Shown: positions 7,627 through 15,459 of the stretch, piece after piece
Layout of the letters: each line of letters opens with the position of its first letter
Numbering within the stretch: position 1 is the first letter of the stretch
From: Prescottella agglutinans
GTDB lineage: Bacteria; Actinomycetota; Actinomycetes; Mycobacteriales; Mycobacteriaceae
Length of the DNA stretch: 64,000 bases
Reading direction: 5' to 3'
Assembly (NCBI RefSeq): GCF_004011865.1
Contig: NZ_RKLP01000013.1
Location: forward strand, 124,001 to 188,000
The notes under the pieces: generated by a model
The model's database searches: none
Seen by the model: only the letters and a program-made list of their open reading frames with translations
Told to the model about the DNA's origin: nothing
Position numbers and translations under genes: made by a program

Positions 7627-8745
7627 CTATTCGGCGAACCGCAGGATCGCTGCGGCGGGTACCTCGTCCGGTACGTCGCCGGACCGGAGTGCGAGGACCC
7701 GCGCTCCGGTCAGCAGCGCCCGCCGGGCGATCTCGTCCACCACACCGTACGAGTGGTTGCCGTCGAGTTCGGCCAGCGTGACCGTTCCGCTGTCGGGGTC
7801 GATCGTGCCGGGCACGATGCCTTCGATGTCGACCATCAGCGTCTCGATCCGCCCGAACGTCGCAGACCGGGCCACGTCGGAGATCTCGACCTGCGCCCGT
7901 CCCTTGGACCGAAGATCGTCGAACTGCTTGCGGGTGTCGGCGAGTTGCTGGGCGTAGTAGCTGTCGAGCACCTTCCGGCTGACCTCCGCGATCTGACCGT
8001 CGGTCATCTCCTCCGGATTGCCGGGAATCCCCTCGTCGAGCAGCTTGTGGTAGTTGTTCACCGAGCGGTACTGCGAGGCGGTCGGTTCCGCGGCCGCCAG
8101 GATCAGGGGGATGTCCCGGCCCGTCAGCACGCTCCGCAGCGCGTGGTCGATCGCGCGCACGTACTCGTGGACGCGCAGTTTGCGGCCCTCGTCGCCCTGC
8201 ACCCGACCGTGCACGCGGCCCGGGGCGGTGCGCCCGAGCGAGGACACCCCCGCGTAGCTGGCGGCATCCGTGGGCAGGCCGGGGACGTCGATCTTCGTCG
8301 GCGGCTGATCGGCCGTGACCTCGATCATCCGCACGGAGCCCTCGGCCAGGGCCAGCACGTACGCGGTCTGCGGGAAGGTCACCGTCCGCAACAGCGGCTT
8401 GATGTAGAGGCGGTCGCTGACGATGACGGTCGATCCGAGTCGATTGGGTAGCCGGTAGCGCCGTAGCCGGTCCGGGGTGGCGAGGACGACGAGGGTACGC
8501 GCCTGGTACCGCCAGAACGCCTCGTCGTCGATCAGGTCGTCGAACGCTTGCTCGAACGCCACTCGTTCCTTGTGGTCGTCGACCTGTTCGAGCGCGGACT
8601 TGACCTGGTTCGTGAATTCGATCCGGCTCTTTCCCGGATCCTGGATGTCGTCCTCGGTGGGCGTGTAGATCGAGATACAGGTCTGGCCCTCCACCCCGGC
8701 GAGCCGTCGAACCTCGGCATGACTCGGAATATCGCTGTAGAGCAT
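7627..8745 (-). CDS. Bacterial archaeo-eukaryotic release factor family 3 (baeRF3) protein
   Basis: A 372-residue protein with an eRF1/Pelota-like layout of the baeRF3 group: an N-terminal domain beginning EVRRLAGVEGQTCISIYTPT, a central region (AYVLALAEGSVRMIEV; then RKLRVHEYVRAIDHAL) and a C-terminal eRF1-domain-3-like part ending EIARRALLTGARVLALRSGD. The family is thought to act on ribosomes or in stress and toxin-antitoxin settings, but its function is unproven. It is convergent with the Clp-N gene (12 bp apart) and has no operon partner. Confidence 0.8.
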   Translation of the reverse strand: MLYSDIPSHAEVRRLAGVEGQTCISIYTPTEDDIQDPGKSRIEFTNQVKSALEQVDDHKERVAFEQAFDDLIDDEAFWRYQARTLVVLATPDRLRRYRLPNRLGSTVIVSDRLYIKPLLRTVTFPQTAYVLALAEGSVRMIEVTADQPPTKIDVPGLPTDAASYAGVSSLGRTAPGRVHGRVQGDEGRKLRVHEYVRAIDHALRSVLTGRDIPLILAAAEPTASQYRSVNNYHKLLDEGIPGNPEEMTDGQIAEVSRKVLDSYYAQQLADTRKQFDDLRSKGRAQVEISDVARSATFGRIETLMVDIEGIVPGTIDPDSGTVTLAELDGNHSYGVVDEIARRALLTGARVLALRSGDVPDEVPAAAILRFAE

Positions 8746-8930
8746 TCCTCGACCTCCCGGTAGTTGGTCGTTTTCAGCGTACCCAGGACTGCGACGTCCC
8801 GGCAGGGGTTTGTTCCCGGCCCCGGTCGCCTCGGCGCGTCGCGCTCTTCTGCCCGCTCAATGGAAGAGGTCCTGGCCCGCAGCCGCTTTCGATCGGTAAT
8901 GATCTGGGGCAGTTGAGACTTGGAGGCAAT

Positions 8931-9764
8931 ATGGGGCAGCTCGAAGGCAGGACGGCATTCGTGACCGGTGCGGCGCGCGGGCAGGGTCGGGCGCACGCGC
9001 TCGCCCTCGCCGCCGAGGGCGCCGACATCTTCGGCATCGACATCTGCGCCGACGTGGCGACCGTGCCGTACCCGTTGGCGACCGTCGACGAACTCGACGA
9101 GACCCGCCGGATGGTCGAGGCGCTCGGCGTCCGGTGCCGGACCTCGGTGGTGGATGTCCGCGACGGGGCCGCGGTGGACGCGGCCGTCGCGGCGGCGATC
9201 GCGGAGCTGGGCAAGATCGACATCTGTGTCGCGAACGCCGGGGTGTGTGCGTTCGCGAAGACGTGGGAGCTCACCGACGAGATGTGGGACACGGTCGTCG
9301 ACACCAACCTGACCGGTGTCTTCAAGACCCTGCGCGCGGTCGCGCCGCACATGATCGAACAGGGATACGGACGCATCGTCGCGACGTCGTCGATGGGCGG
9401 ACACATCGGCACCCCGAACCTGTCGCACTACGTGGCCGCCAAGTGGGGCGTGATCGGGTTGGTGAAGTCCCTCGCCCTCGAACTGGCCCGGTCCGGGATC
9501 ACCGTCAACGCGGTGTGCCCGGGCTCGGTCGACACCCCGATGGTCCACAACGAGGCCTTCTACGGGTTGTTCGCTCCGGACATCGAGAACCCGACCAAGG
9601 AGACCGTCGCGTCGCGGTACGCGTCCATCACCCCGATGCGGGTGCCGTGGATCGAGCCGGAAGATGTCTCCGCCGCGGTCCTCTATCTGGTGTCGGAGCG
9701 GGCGCGCTACGTCACCGGGACATCGATGGACATCGGCGCCGGCAGTTCCGCGCTCATGCCCTGA
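8931..9764 (+). CDS. Mycofactocin-coupled SDR family oxidoreductase
   Basis: A 277-residue Rossmann enzyme. The signature TGAARGQGRAHALALAAEGA (part of the nucleotide-binding loop) is characteristic of mycofactocin-coupled SDRs, whose NAD(H) stays bound and is recycled by mycofactocin. It has the N-A-G motif (VANAGV), a catalytic Ser (ATSSMGG) and YVAAK. ATG at 8931 has TTGGAGG upstream. The substrate is probably an alcohol or ketone, but which one is unknown. A paralogue lies at 27059-27871. No mycofactocin biosynthesis genes are in the window. Confidence 0.88.
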   Translation: MGQLEGRTAFVTGAARGQGRAHALALAAEGADIFGIDICADVATVPYPLATVDELDETRRMVEALGVRCRTSVVDVRDGAAVDAAVAAAIAELGKIDICVANAGVCAFAKTWELTDEMWDTVVDTNLTGVFKTLRAVAPHMIEQGYGRIVATSSMGGHIGTPNLSHYVAAKWGVIGLVKSLALELARSGITVNAVCPGSVDTPMVHNEAFYGLFAPDIENPTKETVASRYASITPMRVPWIEPEDVSAAVLYLVSERARYVTGTSMDIGAGSSALMP

Positions 9765-9875
9765 CCCCGGCCCCGCGCCGCCGCCGCTCCCGCACCCGAT
9801 GATCTTGGTGTTATGTTCCGGTCGGACACAGGCGGGTTCGCGCCCGGCGGACGATGCGAGCGGATCGGGGGATCC

Positions 9876-11342
9876 ATGTCGACCAGGCTGACGGCGATGG
9901 CGGCGGTCGCGCTGCTCGGATCCGCGATGGTGGCGGGCACCGCGGGGCCGGCGCCGGCCGAGCCGCTGCCGACCGGCGCGCCGGGCAGTGGGCCGTGCGC
10001 GTCCGAGTTGTCCCACGATCTCGAGTCGATCATCCCCGAACGCGTCGAAGTCCCCGTCCCGTATCCGGTGATCACGCCGGTGCCCTACCCCGCACCGGAA
10101 CCGCCGACGACGCGGATCGCGTCCGAACCGCTGCCGGCCGATCCCTGCGCGGACCCGTGCCCGGACCTAACGGACGAGGCGCCGCCGCCGTCGTCGCTGT
10201 CGACCGACCTCGGGATCCCGCAGATCGGACTGAAGCCGGCGCCGTTCCACCTCGGCATCCCGATCCCGGGGCCGGACCCCGGCCCGCTCCCGGCGCCGCC
10301 CGCGCCGGCGGATCCGGCCGTCGAACCGGCCCCGCGCACGCCGGCCCCGCCGACCCCGCGGATCGGCGCCGTCGACCGGGTCGCCAAGCTGACCGGCGCG
10401 GGCTCGGTCAACCGGACGGACAAGCGCTGGCAGGTGCAGGGCACCGACCTGGGGATCATGTGGGAGAGCGCGCCCGGCCAGGTCGCGATCGCGTTCGGCG
10501 ACACCATCGGCAAGGGGTTCCACCCGCCGGGCGGCCAGGGCGACGACTGGCGCAGCAACGTCCTCGCCTTCAGCACCGACCGGGACCTGTCGGACGGGAT
10601 GAGCTTCGACTCGATGGTGCAGGACAGCCGGTGCCACGCCGCCGAACTGCTCAGCAGCCGCAAGATGGACAACGTCGAGATCACCACCATCCCCACGTCG
10701 GGGTTCGCCATCGGCGACCGGCAGTACATGAGCTACATGTCGATCCGCACGTGGAACAGCATCCCCGGCACGTGGTGGACCAACCACGGCGGCATCGCCT
10801 ACTCCGACGACGGCGGCTCCACGTGGGTGAAGGATCCGTACGCCAAGTGGGACAACATCTTCGGTGTCACCAACTTCCAGGTGGCGGCGATGGTGCCGGC
10901 CGGGGACTACGTGTACATGTTCGGCACCCCCAACACCCGACTCGCGGCGGTGGGCCTGGCGCGGGTGCCCAAGGACCAGGTCCTGAACAAGTCGGCGTAC
11001 CAGTACTGGAGCAACGGTAACTGGACGCCCGTCGGCGGGTACACCGCAGCGACGCCGATCGTGCACGGCCCGGTCGCGGAACTGTCGGTGCGCTACGACG
11101 AGTCCACCGGCAAGTGGCAGATGTCGTACCTCGACACCGCGAAGACGGCAATCGTTCTGCGCGAGGCGGATTCGCCGCAGGGCGAGTGGTCGGACGGCGC
11201 ACCGATGGTGTCGGTGCTGGACTACCCGGAACTGTACGGCGGCTTCATCCATCCGTGGTCGCGCGGCAACGACCTGTACTTCACGATCTCGACATGGTCG
11301 GACTACAACGTCTTCCTGGTGCGCGCCCGGATCAACGAATAG
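9876..11342 (+). CDS. Secreted DUF4185 domain protein with proline-rich linker
   Basis: A 488-residue exported protein. The signal peptide is residues 1 to about 28 (STRLTAMAAVALLGSAMVAG, cleavage near APAEP). Residues of about 30-165 are extremely rich in Pro and acidic or Gly residues. The rest is a DUF4185-type beta-propeller-like domain (W-Q-V-Q-G-T-D-L-G-I-M-W, AFGDTIG, F-S-T-D-R-D-L, several Asp-box-like repeats such as YSDDGGSTW and W-S-D-G-A-P). The Asp-box repeats resemble sialidase-fold proteins, but no catalytic residues can be named. It is probably anchored in or passing through the cell wall. Its end overlaps the convergent hydrolase gene by 11 bp. Confidence 0.82.
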   Translation: MSTRLTAMAAVALLGSAMVAGTAGPAPAEPLPTGAPGSGPCASELSHDLESIIPERVEVPVPYPVITPVPYPAPEPPTTRIASEPLPADPCADPCPDLTDEAPPPSSLSTDLGIPQIGLKPAPFHLGIPIPGPDPGPLPAPPAPADPAVEPAPRTPAPPTPRIGAVDRVAKLTGAGSVNRTDKRWQVQGTDLGIMWESAPGQVAIAFGDTIGKGFHPPGGQGDDWRSNVLAFSTDRDLSDGMSFDSMVQDSRCHAAELLSSRKMDNVEITTIPTSGFAIGDRQYMSYMSIRTWNSIPGTWWTNHGGIAYSDDGGSTWVKDPYAKWDNIFGVTNFQVAAMVPAGDYVYMFGTPNTRLAAVGLARVPKDQVLNKSAYQYWSNGNWTPVGGYTAATPIVHGPVAELSVRYDESTGKWQMSYLDTAKTAIVLREADSPQGEWSDGAPMVSVLDYPELYGGFIHPWSRGNDLYFTISTWSDYNVFLVRARINE

Positions 11343-11985
11343 CGAACAGGTCGGCCGCCGTCTCGACGGTCCGCGCGACGACGTCGGCACGGTCCGGGTC
11401 GAGGCCGTGGCGGCCGCCCTCGATCAGGATCAACCGGTGCTCGGCCGGAATCAGGTCGAGCGCGGCGACCATCTCGTCGGGCGTGCCGAACGGGTCCCGG
11501 TCTCCGTGGACGAACAGCGACGGCGTCCGCAGTTGTGGCAGGTGCTCGGTGCGCTGCTTCTCCGGTTTGCCCGGGGAGTGCAGCGGATACGACAGCAGCA
11601 CCAGACCGTCCGCGACGTCGGGGCGTTCGGCGGCCAGCATCGTCGACTGACGTCCACCGTACGAGTGACCGGCGAGGATCATCGGGCCGTCGGCCAGGCC
11701 GCGGATCGCGTCGGCGGCGGCGACGATGCCGTCCCGGTCCTCCCCGGCGTGGGCCTGGTTCGGCGGACCGGACGCGCGTCGCTGCCGGAACGGCAGGTTG
11801 TAGCGCAGCACCAGCAGTCCGCGCTCGGCGAAGCCGGACGCCATGGCCTGCAACAACTTTGCGTCACAGTCGCCGCCGGCACCGTGCGCCAGAACCAGCT
11901 TTCCGACCGGATCCGCGTCGGGTCGGTGCAGGTAGCCCTGCACGCCTTCGTCGTCGAGATGGAACGGTTCGCCAAGCGCACTCAT
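11332..11985 (-). CDS. Alpha/beta hydrolase family protein (dienelactone-hydrolase-like)
   Basis: A 217-residue alpha/beta hydrolase. It shows the oxyanion region LVLAHGAGGDCD, the nucleophile elbow GHSYGG (Ser), an acid region HGDRDPFG and the catalytic His in IEGGRHGLD. The pattern matches the small alpha/beta-family hydrolases (KANL3/Tex30-like) common in actinobacteria; the substrate is unknown. ATG at 11985 gives a compact protein, and ATG at 11991 adds two residues; neither has a strong ribosome-binding site. The divergent SDR gene starts only about 20 bp away. Confidence 0.8.
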   Translation of the reverse strand: MSALGEPFHLDDEGVQGYLHRPDADPVGKLVLAHGAGGDCDAKLLQAMASGFAERGLLVLRYNLPFRQRRASGPPNQAHAGEDRDGIVAAADAIRGLADGPMILAGHSYGGRQSTMLAAERPDVADGLVLLSYPLHSPGKPEKQRTEHLPQLRTPSLFVHGDRDPFGTPDEMVAALDLIPAEHRLILIEGGRHGLDPDRADVVARTVETAADLFAIR

Positions 11986-12006
11986 GAACATCGAGGTTAC
12001 CGTGGG

Positions 12007-13518
12007 GTGGTGCAGCGGCTGCGGGTGCTGGTCACCGGGGCCACCGGGTACATCGGTGGCCGTCTCGCCCCGCGCCTGCTCGCGGCCGGGCACGACGTGC
12101 GTGTCCTGGTGCGCTCTCCCGACAAACTGCGCGACATCCCGTGGGCGCATCAGGTCGAGGTCGTCCGCGGTGATCTGGGCGACCCGGACTCCCTCCGCGC
12201 CGCGACCGCCGGGATCGACGTCGTTTACTACCTGGTGCACTCGATGGGCGGGGCGCGGGAGTTCGTGGAGACCGAGCGGGTGGAGGCGTCGAACATGGCG
12301 GCCGCCGCCTGCGAGACCGGTGTGGGCCGATTCGTCTACCTCGGCGGCCTGCATCCGGAGAACACCGAACTGTCCCCGCACATGCGGTCCCGCGCGCAGG
12401 TCGGCCGCATCCTGACCGAGTCCGGCGTGCCGACGATGGTGTTGCAGGCGGGGGTGGTGATCGGGTCGGGGTCGGCGTCGTTCGAGATGATCCGGCACCT
12501 GGCCAATCGGCTGCCGGTGATGACCACCCCGAGATGGGTGAACAACCGGATCCAGCCGATCGCGGTGCGCGACGTCCTGTACTACCTGGTGCGGGCGGCC
12601 GACGCGCCGCTGCCGCGCAGCCGCGCCTACGACATCGGCGGCCCCGACGTCCTCACCTACGGCGACATGATGAAGGAGTACGCCGAGGTCGCGGGGTTGC
12701 GCCGCCGGCGGGTGCTGGTGCTGCCGGTGCTCACGCCGCGTCTCGCGGGCCTGTGGATCGGGCTGGTCACCCCCATCCCGAGCGCGCTGGGGCGGGCGCT
12801 CATCGAGTCCCTGCACGACGACGCCGTGGCGGCCGACCACGACATCGACGACGTCATCCCGCCGCCACCGGAGGGTCTCACGCCGTATCTGCAGGCGGTG
12901 CGACTCGCGCTGCGGCGCATCCGGGACGGCGAGGTGGAGACCAACTGGGCCAACGCGTCACCCGTCGGTGCACCGTCGGACCCGCTGCCGTCCGACCCGG
13001 ACTGGGCGGGCGAAGTGGTCTACACCGACGAGCGCAGCGCCGGCTGCGACGCGGATGCCGACACGCTGTGGCGGGTCGTCGAGAGCATCGGCGGCGAGAA
13101 CGGTTGGTATTCCTTCCCGCTCGCGTGGGCGATTCGCGGGTGGCTCGACCGGATCGTCGGCGGTGTCGGGCTCACCCGCGGTCGGCGGGACGCTCGCCGG
13201 CTCAACACCGGCGACCCGCTGGACTTCTGGCGGGTGGAGTGGATCGACCGCGGCTCGTTGCTGCGGCTGCGGGCCGAGATGCGCACGCCCGGCGGGGCGT
13301 GGCTCGAATGGCGGGTGAGCGCGTACGGGCCGTACCGCTCGCGGCTGGACCAGCGCGCGATCTTCTTCCCGAAAGGTCTTGCCGGGCGGCTCTACTGGTA
13401 TTCGATCCTGCCGTTCCACGGGATCATCTTCAAGGGCATGCTCACCAACATCACCGGGGCGGCGGCGCGTGAGTACGCGGCGGCGAAACCCGGCACCCGG
13501 CCGCATCCCGACGCGTAG
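12007..13518 (+). CDS. SDR/NmrA-like NAD(P)-binding protein fused to a DUF2867 domain
   Basis: A 503-residue protein. Residues 1 to about 300 form an atypical SDR/NAD(P)H-binding domain starting RVLVTGATGYIGGRL, with YYLVHSMGG and a Y-x-x-x-K-free active site. Residues of about 320-500 match DUF2867 (LWRVVESIGGENGWYSFPLAW, LDFWRVEWID, G-A-W-L-E-W-R-V). This fusion is widespread in actinobacteria and uncharacterised; the absence of the classical YxxxK suggests binding or isomerase-type roles. GTG at 12007 is supported by GAGG at 11993-11996. Confidence 0.85.
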   Translation: MVQRLRVLVTGATGYIGGRLAPRLLAAGHDVRVLVRSPDKLRDIPWAHQVEVVRGDLGDPDSLRAATAGIDVVYYLVHSMGGAREFVETERVEASNMAAAACETGVGRFVYLGGLHPENTELSPHMRSRAQVGRILTESGVPTMVLQAGVVIGSGSASFEMIRHLANRLPVMTTPRWVNNRIQPIAVRDVLYYLVRAADAPLPRSRAYDIGGPDVLTYGDMMKEYAEVAGLRRRRVLVLPVLTPRLAGLWIGLVTPIPSALGRALIESLHDDAVAADHDIDDVIPPPPEGLTPYLQAVRLALRRIRDGEVETNWANASPVGAPSDPLPSDPDWAGEVVYTDERSAGCDADADTLWRVVESIGGENGWYSFPLAWAIRGWLDRIVGGVGLTRGRRDARRLNTGDPLDFWRVEWIDRGSLLRLRAEMRTPGGAWLEWRVSAYGPYRSRLDQRAIFFPKGLAGRLYWYSILPFHGIIFKGMLTNITGAAAREYAAAKPGTRPHPDA

Positions 13519-13567
13519 GCTGGCACTCGCCCGGACTCCGGAAGTCTGCCTCGTCGGAGGTGCTGCC

Positions 13568-14116
13568 ATGCGCTGTTCCGCCGCTTGTCGCCCGTTCGTC
13601 CGTTCCGCGATAGTGATGGCCTCCTTGGCGATTCCGCTCGGCTCGTCCGGTGTGGCGACCGCGGCCCCGGTTCCGCCCGTGCCGTTCCAGGTTCCGGTGA
13701 CGTTCGTATCGGCCTGCAGCACCGTGGGTTTCATCTGCTGGGTGCCGAACAAGATCGCGGCGGTGACGCCGTCGTCGACGGCGGTGGCACCGGGGGTGGT
13801 GACCTTCGCGGCGGCGCCGTCGGCGACGGTAGTCACCACCTACTCCACGCTCGATTGCATCGATGTGTCGATCGCGTGGCGGAACCTGGCGACGGGTGCT
13901 ACCGGCGACACCGTTCTTCGTGCACTGACGGCCGACGGGTCCGGTCGACGTCCCACGCCCGACGAGCTGTGCCGGTACGTGCCCGCGATGGCGGCCACCG
14001 GAAGCGGCACGGTCGTCGCGTCCGCGGACGTCTCCGGCTCGGTCCATCCACCGCAGAGCGACCTCTGGCCGCAGGTGCAGCTCCATGCCGGGTTCGGGGT
14101 GCTCGAGGTTCCCTAG
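13568..14116 (+). CDS. Secreted hypothetical protein
   Basis: A 182-residue protein with a clear signal peptide (basic start, hydrophobic SAIVMASLAIPLGSSGVA, cleavage near ATA-AP). The mature part has four or five cysteines (SACSTVGFICW, LDCIDV, ELCRYV), is Thr/Val/Ala-rich and looks beta-sheet. I recognise no family. GGAGG at 13556-13560 is well placed before ATG at 13568. It is separated by 49 bp from the SDR-DUF2867 gene and may be co-transcribed with it. It is convergent with the lipocalin gene. Confidence 0.7.
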   Translation: MRCSAACRPFVRSAIVMASLAIPLGSSGVATAAPVPPVPFQVPVTFVSACSTVGFICWVPNKIAAVTPSSTAVAPGVVTFAAAPSATVVTTYSTLDCIDVSIAWRNLATGATGDTVLRALTADGSGRRPTPDELCRYVPAMAATGSGTVVASADVSGSVHPPQSDLWPQVQLHAGFGVLEVP

Positions 14117-14156
14117 GCTCCGAGTTCCTTCGGCGCGACCAAACCCCTGCGCCCGA

Positions 14157-14777
14157 TCAGACCGTGCAGAGCGGGGCGATGTCGGAGCGTCCGCCCGTGG
14201 TGGGCGAGGTCAGCAGCAGGCACGCGTTGTAACCGCGCGCCTCGACGACGCCGCGGATCTCCCGCCACCGGTCCGCGGTCACGGCCGGGGTGCGGGACAG
14301 CACGAACCCGGAGATCCGGGCCGGATCCCCGACCAGGGCCCACGAGTAGTCGTCGGCGATGTACGTGACGACGTAGTTGGTGGGCCCGTCGGGAGAGTCC
14401 TGCATCGGCGCCGACGGAAAGCTCACGTGCAGTTGAGCGTTCGTCGTGGGGTCGTTGACGCGCGCGTTGCCCGTGATGCCGTCGGCGGCGCCCGTCCACG
14501 TGGTGCACGTGTTGTCGACGCTGATGTTCGACGCGTCGAGCACCGCGTACGTGGCGCGCGTGTCGCGGGCACAGTTCAGGTTGAAGGGCTGGGGGACGGC
14601 CGCCAGTTGGTGCCACGTGCCGGCGTACCGGGCGACGTCCAGCGACGGGACCGGTGGCAGTGGCTGCCACCGGTCCGCGGAGCCGGTCGGCTGCGCCGAG
14701 GAGGGTGTCGCAGTGGCCAGGGTCGCCGCCGTCATCGCGGCGATCAGTACGGCCGTGAGCATCCTGGTGGCCGGCAT
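14157..14777 (-). CDS. Secreted lipocalin-family protein (Blc-like)
   Basis: A 206-residue protein with a signal peptide (PATRMLTAVLIAAMTAATLA, cleavage near SSAQP) and a lipocalin core. The G-x-W motif is present in VARYAGTWHQLAAVPQPF, followed by CARDTRATY, a Thr/Asn-rich strand region and YSWALVGDP, all typical of bacterial lipocalins (Blc). Such proteins carry lipids or small hydrophobic molecules outside the membrane. There is no lipobox, so it should be soluble or wall-associated. ATG at 14777 has GGGAGGG upstream. It follows the LeuA-domain gene on the same strand by 16 bp. Confidence 0.85.
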   Translation of the reverse strand: MPATRMLTAVLIAAMTAATLATATPSSAQPTGSADRWQPLPPVPSLDVARYAGTWHQLAAVPQPFNLNCARDTRATYAVLDASNISVDNTCTTWTGAADGITGNARVNDPTTNAQLHVSFPSAPMQDSPDGPTNYVVTYIADDYSWALVGDPARISGFVLSRTPAVTADRWREIRGVVEARGYNACLLLTSPTTGGRSDIAPLCTV

Positions 14778-14793
14778 GACGACCCTCCCGTTC

Positions 14794-15273
14794 TCAGCGG
14801 TGCAGCAGGTTCGCTCCTGCAATGATCGCGTTCAGCGACGACGAGATGCAATCGTCGCCGATGGCCATCGCCCAGCGACGCTCGCCGTCGTGGTCGCACA
14901 GGACGAACGTGGCGGTGCCGGCCGACGTGCGCTGCTGGTGGAACGAGAGGATCTCGATCTGGAAGCCGGCGTCGTACAGCATCGACGTGAGCGCGGCGAT
15001 CGGGCCGGTCGCGGTGGCGGACGCCGAGGTGATGGTGTCGCCGAGGCCGAGCGTCGCGGTGTAGGTGGTGCGTCCGGCGCCGTGGCCGGCCGACTCCCAG
15101 CTGCCGAGCCGGACGGGGCCGCCGGTGGGGCCGAAGCGCTGGGTGAACTCGGTCCAGTTCAGGCCCTGGGCCTGTGCACGCATGTCGCGCGGCAGCTGGG
15201 AGCCGAAACGGCGGGAGAACGGATCGTCGGAGAACGAAGCGGTGGTGGTGGCGAGAGCCTGGGAGGTGCGCAT
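14794..15273 (-). CDS. Stand-alone LeuA-type regulatory (allosteric) domain protein
   Basis: A 159-residue protein that matches only the C-terminal regulatory domain of 2-isopropylmalate synthase: PVRLGSWESAGHG, YTATLGLGDTITSASATATG, GPIAALTSMLYDAGF, I-E-I-L-S-F-H-Q-Q, and RWAMAIGDDCISSSLNAI. The catalytic TIM barrel is absent. In LeuA this domain binds leucine and gives feedback inhibition. A free copy could sense a branched-chain amino acid or modulate LeuA; this is inference. It is preceded by a leader peptide and alternative hairpins (15281-15395). Its ribosome-binding site is AGGAAG, 13 nt upstream of the ATG. Confidence 0.8.
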   Translation of the reverse strand: MRTSQALATTTASFSDDPFSRRFGSQLPRDMRAQAQGLNWTEFTQRFGPTGGPVRLGSWESAGHGAGRTTYTATLGLGDTITSASATATGPIAALTSMLYDAGFQIEILSFHQQRTSAGTATFVLCDHDGERRWAMAIGDDCISSSLNAIIAGANLLHR

Positions 15274-15280
15274 TGTTCGA

Positions 15281-15347
15281 GGTCTTCCTGAAGTGAAGGA
15301 AGGACCGACGGTGAATAGCTCAACGACCCGCAGCGAGGGGTCGGTCC
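15281..15347 (-). promoter_or_regulatory. Attenuation-type leader RNA with alternative hairpins
   Basis: Between the leader peptide and the LeuA-domain gene the RNA can form mutually exclusive stems. Read on the minus strand, GGACCGAC (15347-15340) can pair with GTCGGTCC (15309-15302). Alternatively GACCC/GGGTC pair (15342-15338 with 15329-15325). The segment GGTCCTTCCT (15306-15297) can pair with AGGAAGACC (15289-15281), hiding the AGGAAG ribosome-binding site. A ribosome stalled on the leader would leave the first segment free and so favour an open ribosome-binding site. Confidence 0.6.
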
Positions 15348-15350
15348 GAT

Positions 15351-15395
15351 TCAGACCCCGCTACGGCGGTGAACTACTACCTCGATGCGCTGCAT
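15351..15395 (-). CDS. Leader peptide, 14 residues, Ile/Val-containing
   Basis: The ORF reads MQRIEVVVHRRSGV and stops 77 nt before the LeuA-domain start. It has one Ile and four Val codons, three of them consecutive (GTA GTA GTT), suiting a peptide that senses branched-chain aminoacyl-tRNA. A -10 box (TAGACT) ends 8 nt before the ATG, so it is probably translated from a leaderless mRNA. The first RNA arm of the alternative hairpins starts 3 nt after its stop codon. Confidence 0.65.
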   Translation of the reverse strand: MQRIEVVVHRRSGV

Positions 15396-15403
15396 GACCG
15401 AGG

Positions 15404-15433
15404 AGTCTAGGCGCGACTCCTCGGTACACGCAA
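15404..15433 (-). promoter_or_regulatory. Promoter of the leader peptide / LeuA-domain gene
   Basis: On the minus strand, -35 TTGCGT (15433-15428), an 18-bp spacer and -10 TAGACT (15409-15404) fit the actinobacterial sigma-A pattern. The predicted transcription start falls at the ATG of the leader peptide (15395). Confidence 0.55.
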
Positions 15434-15459
15434 CCTCCGGCTGGGGGCACCCGCAACCC

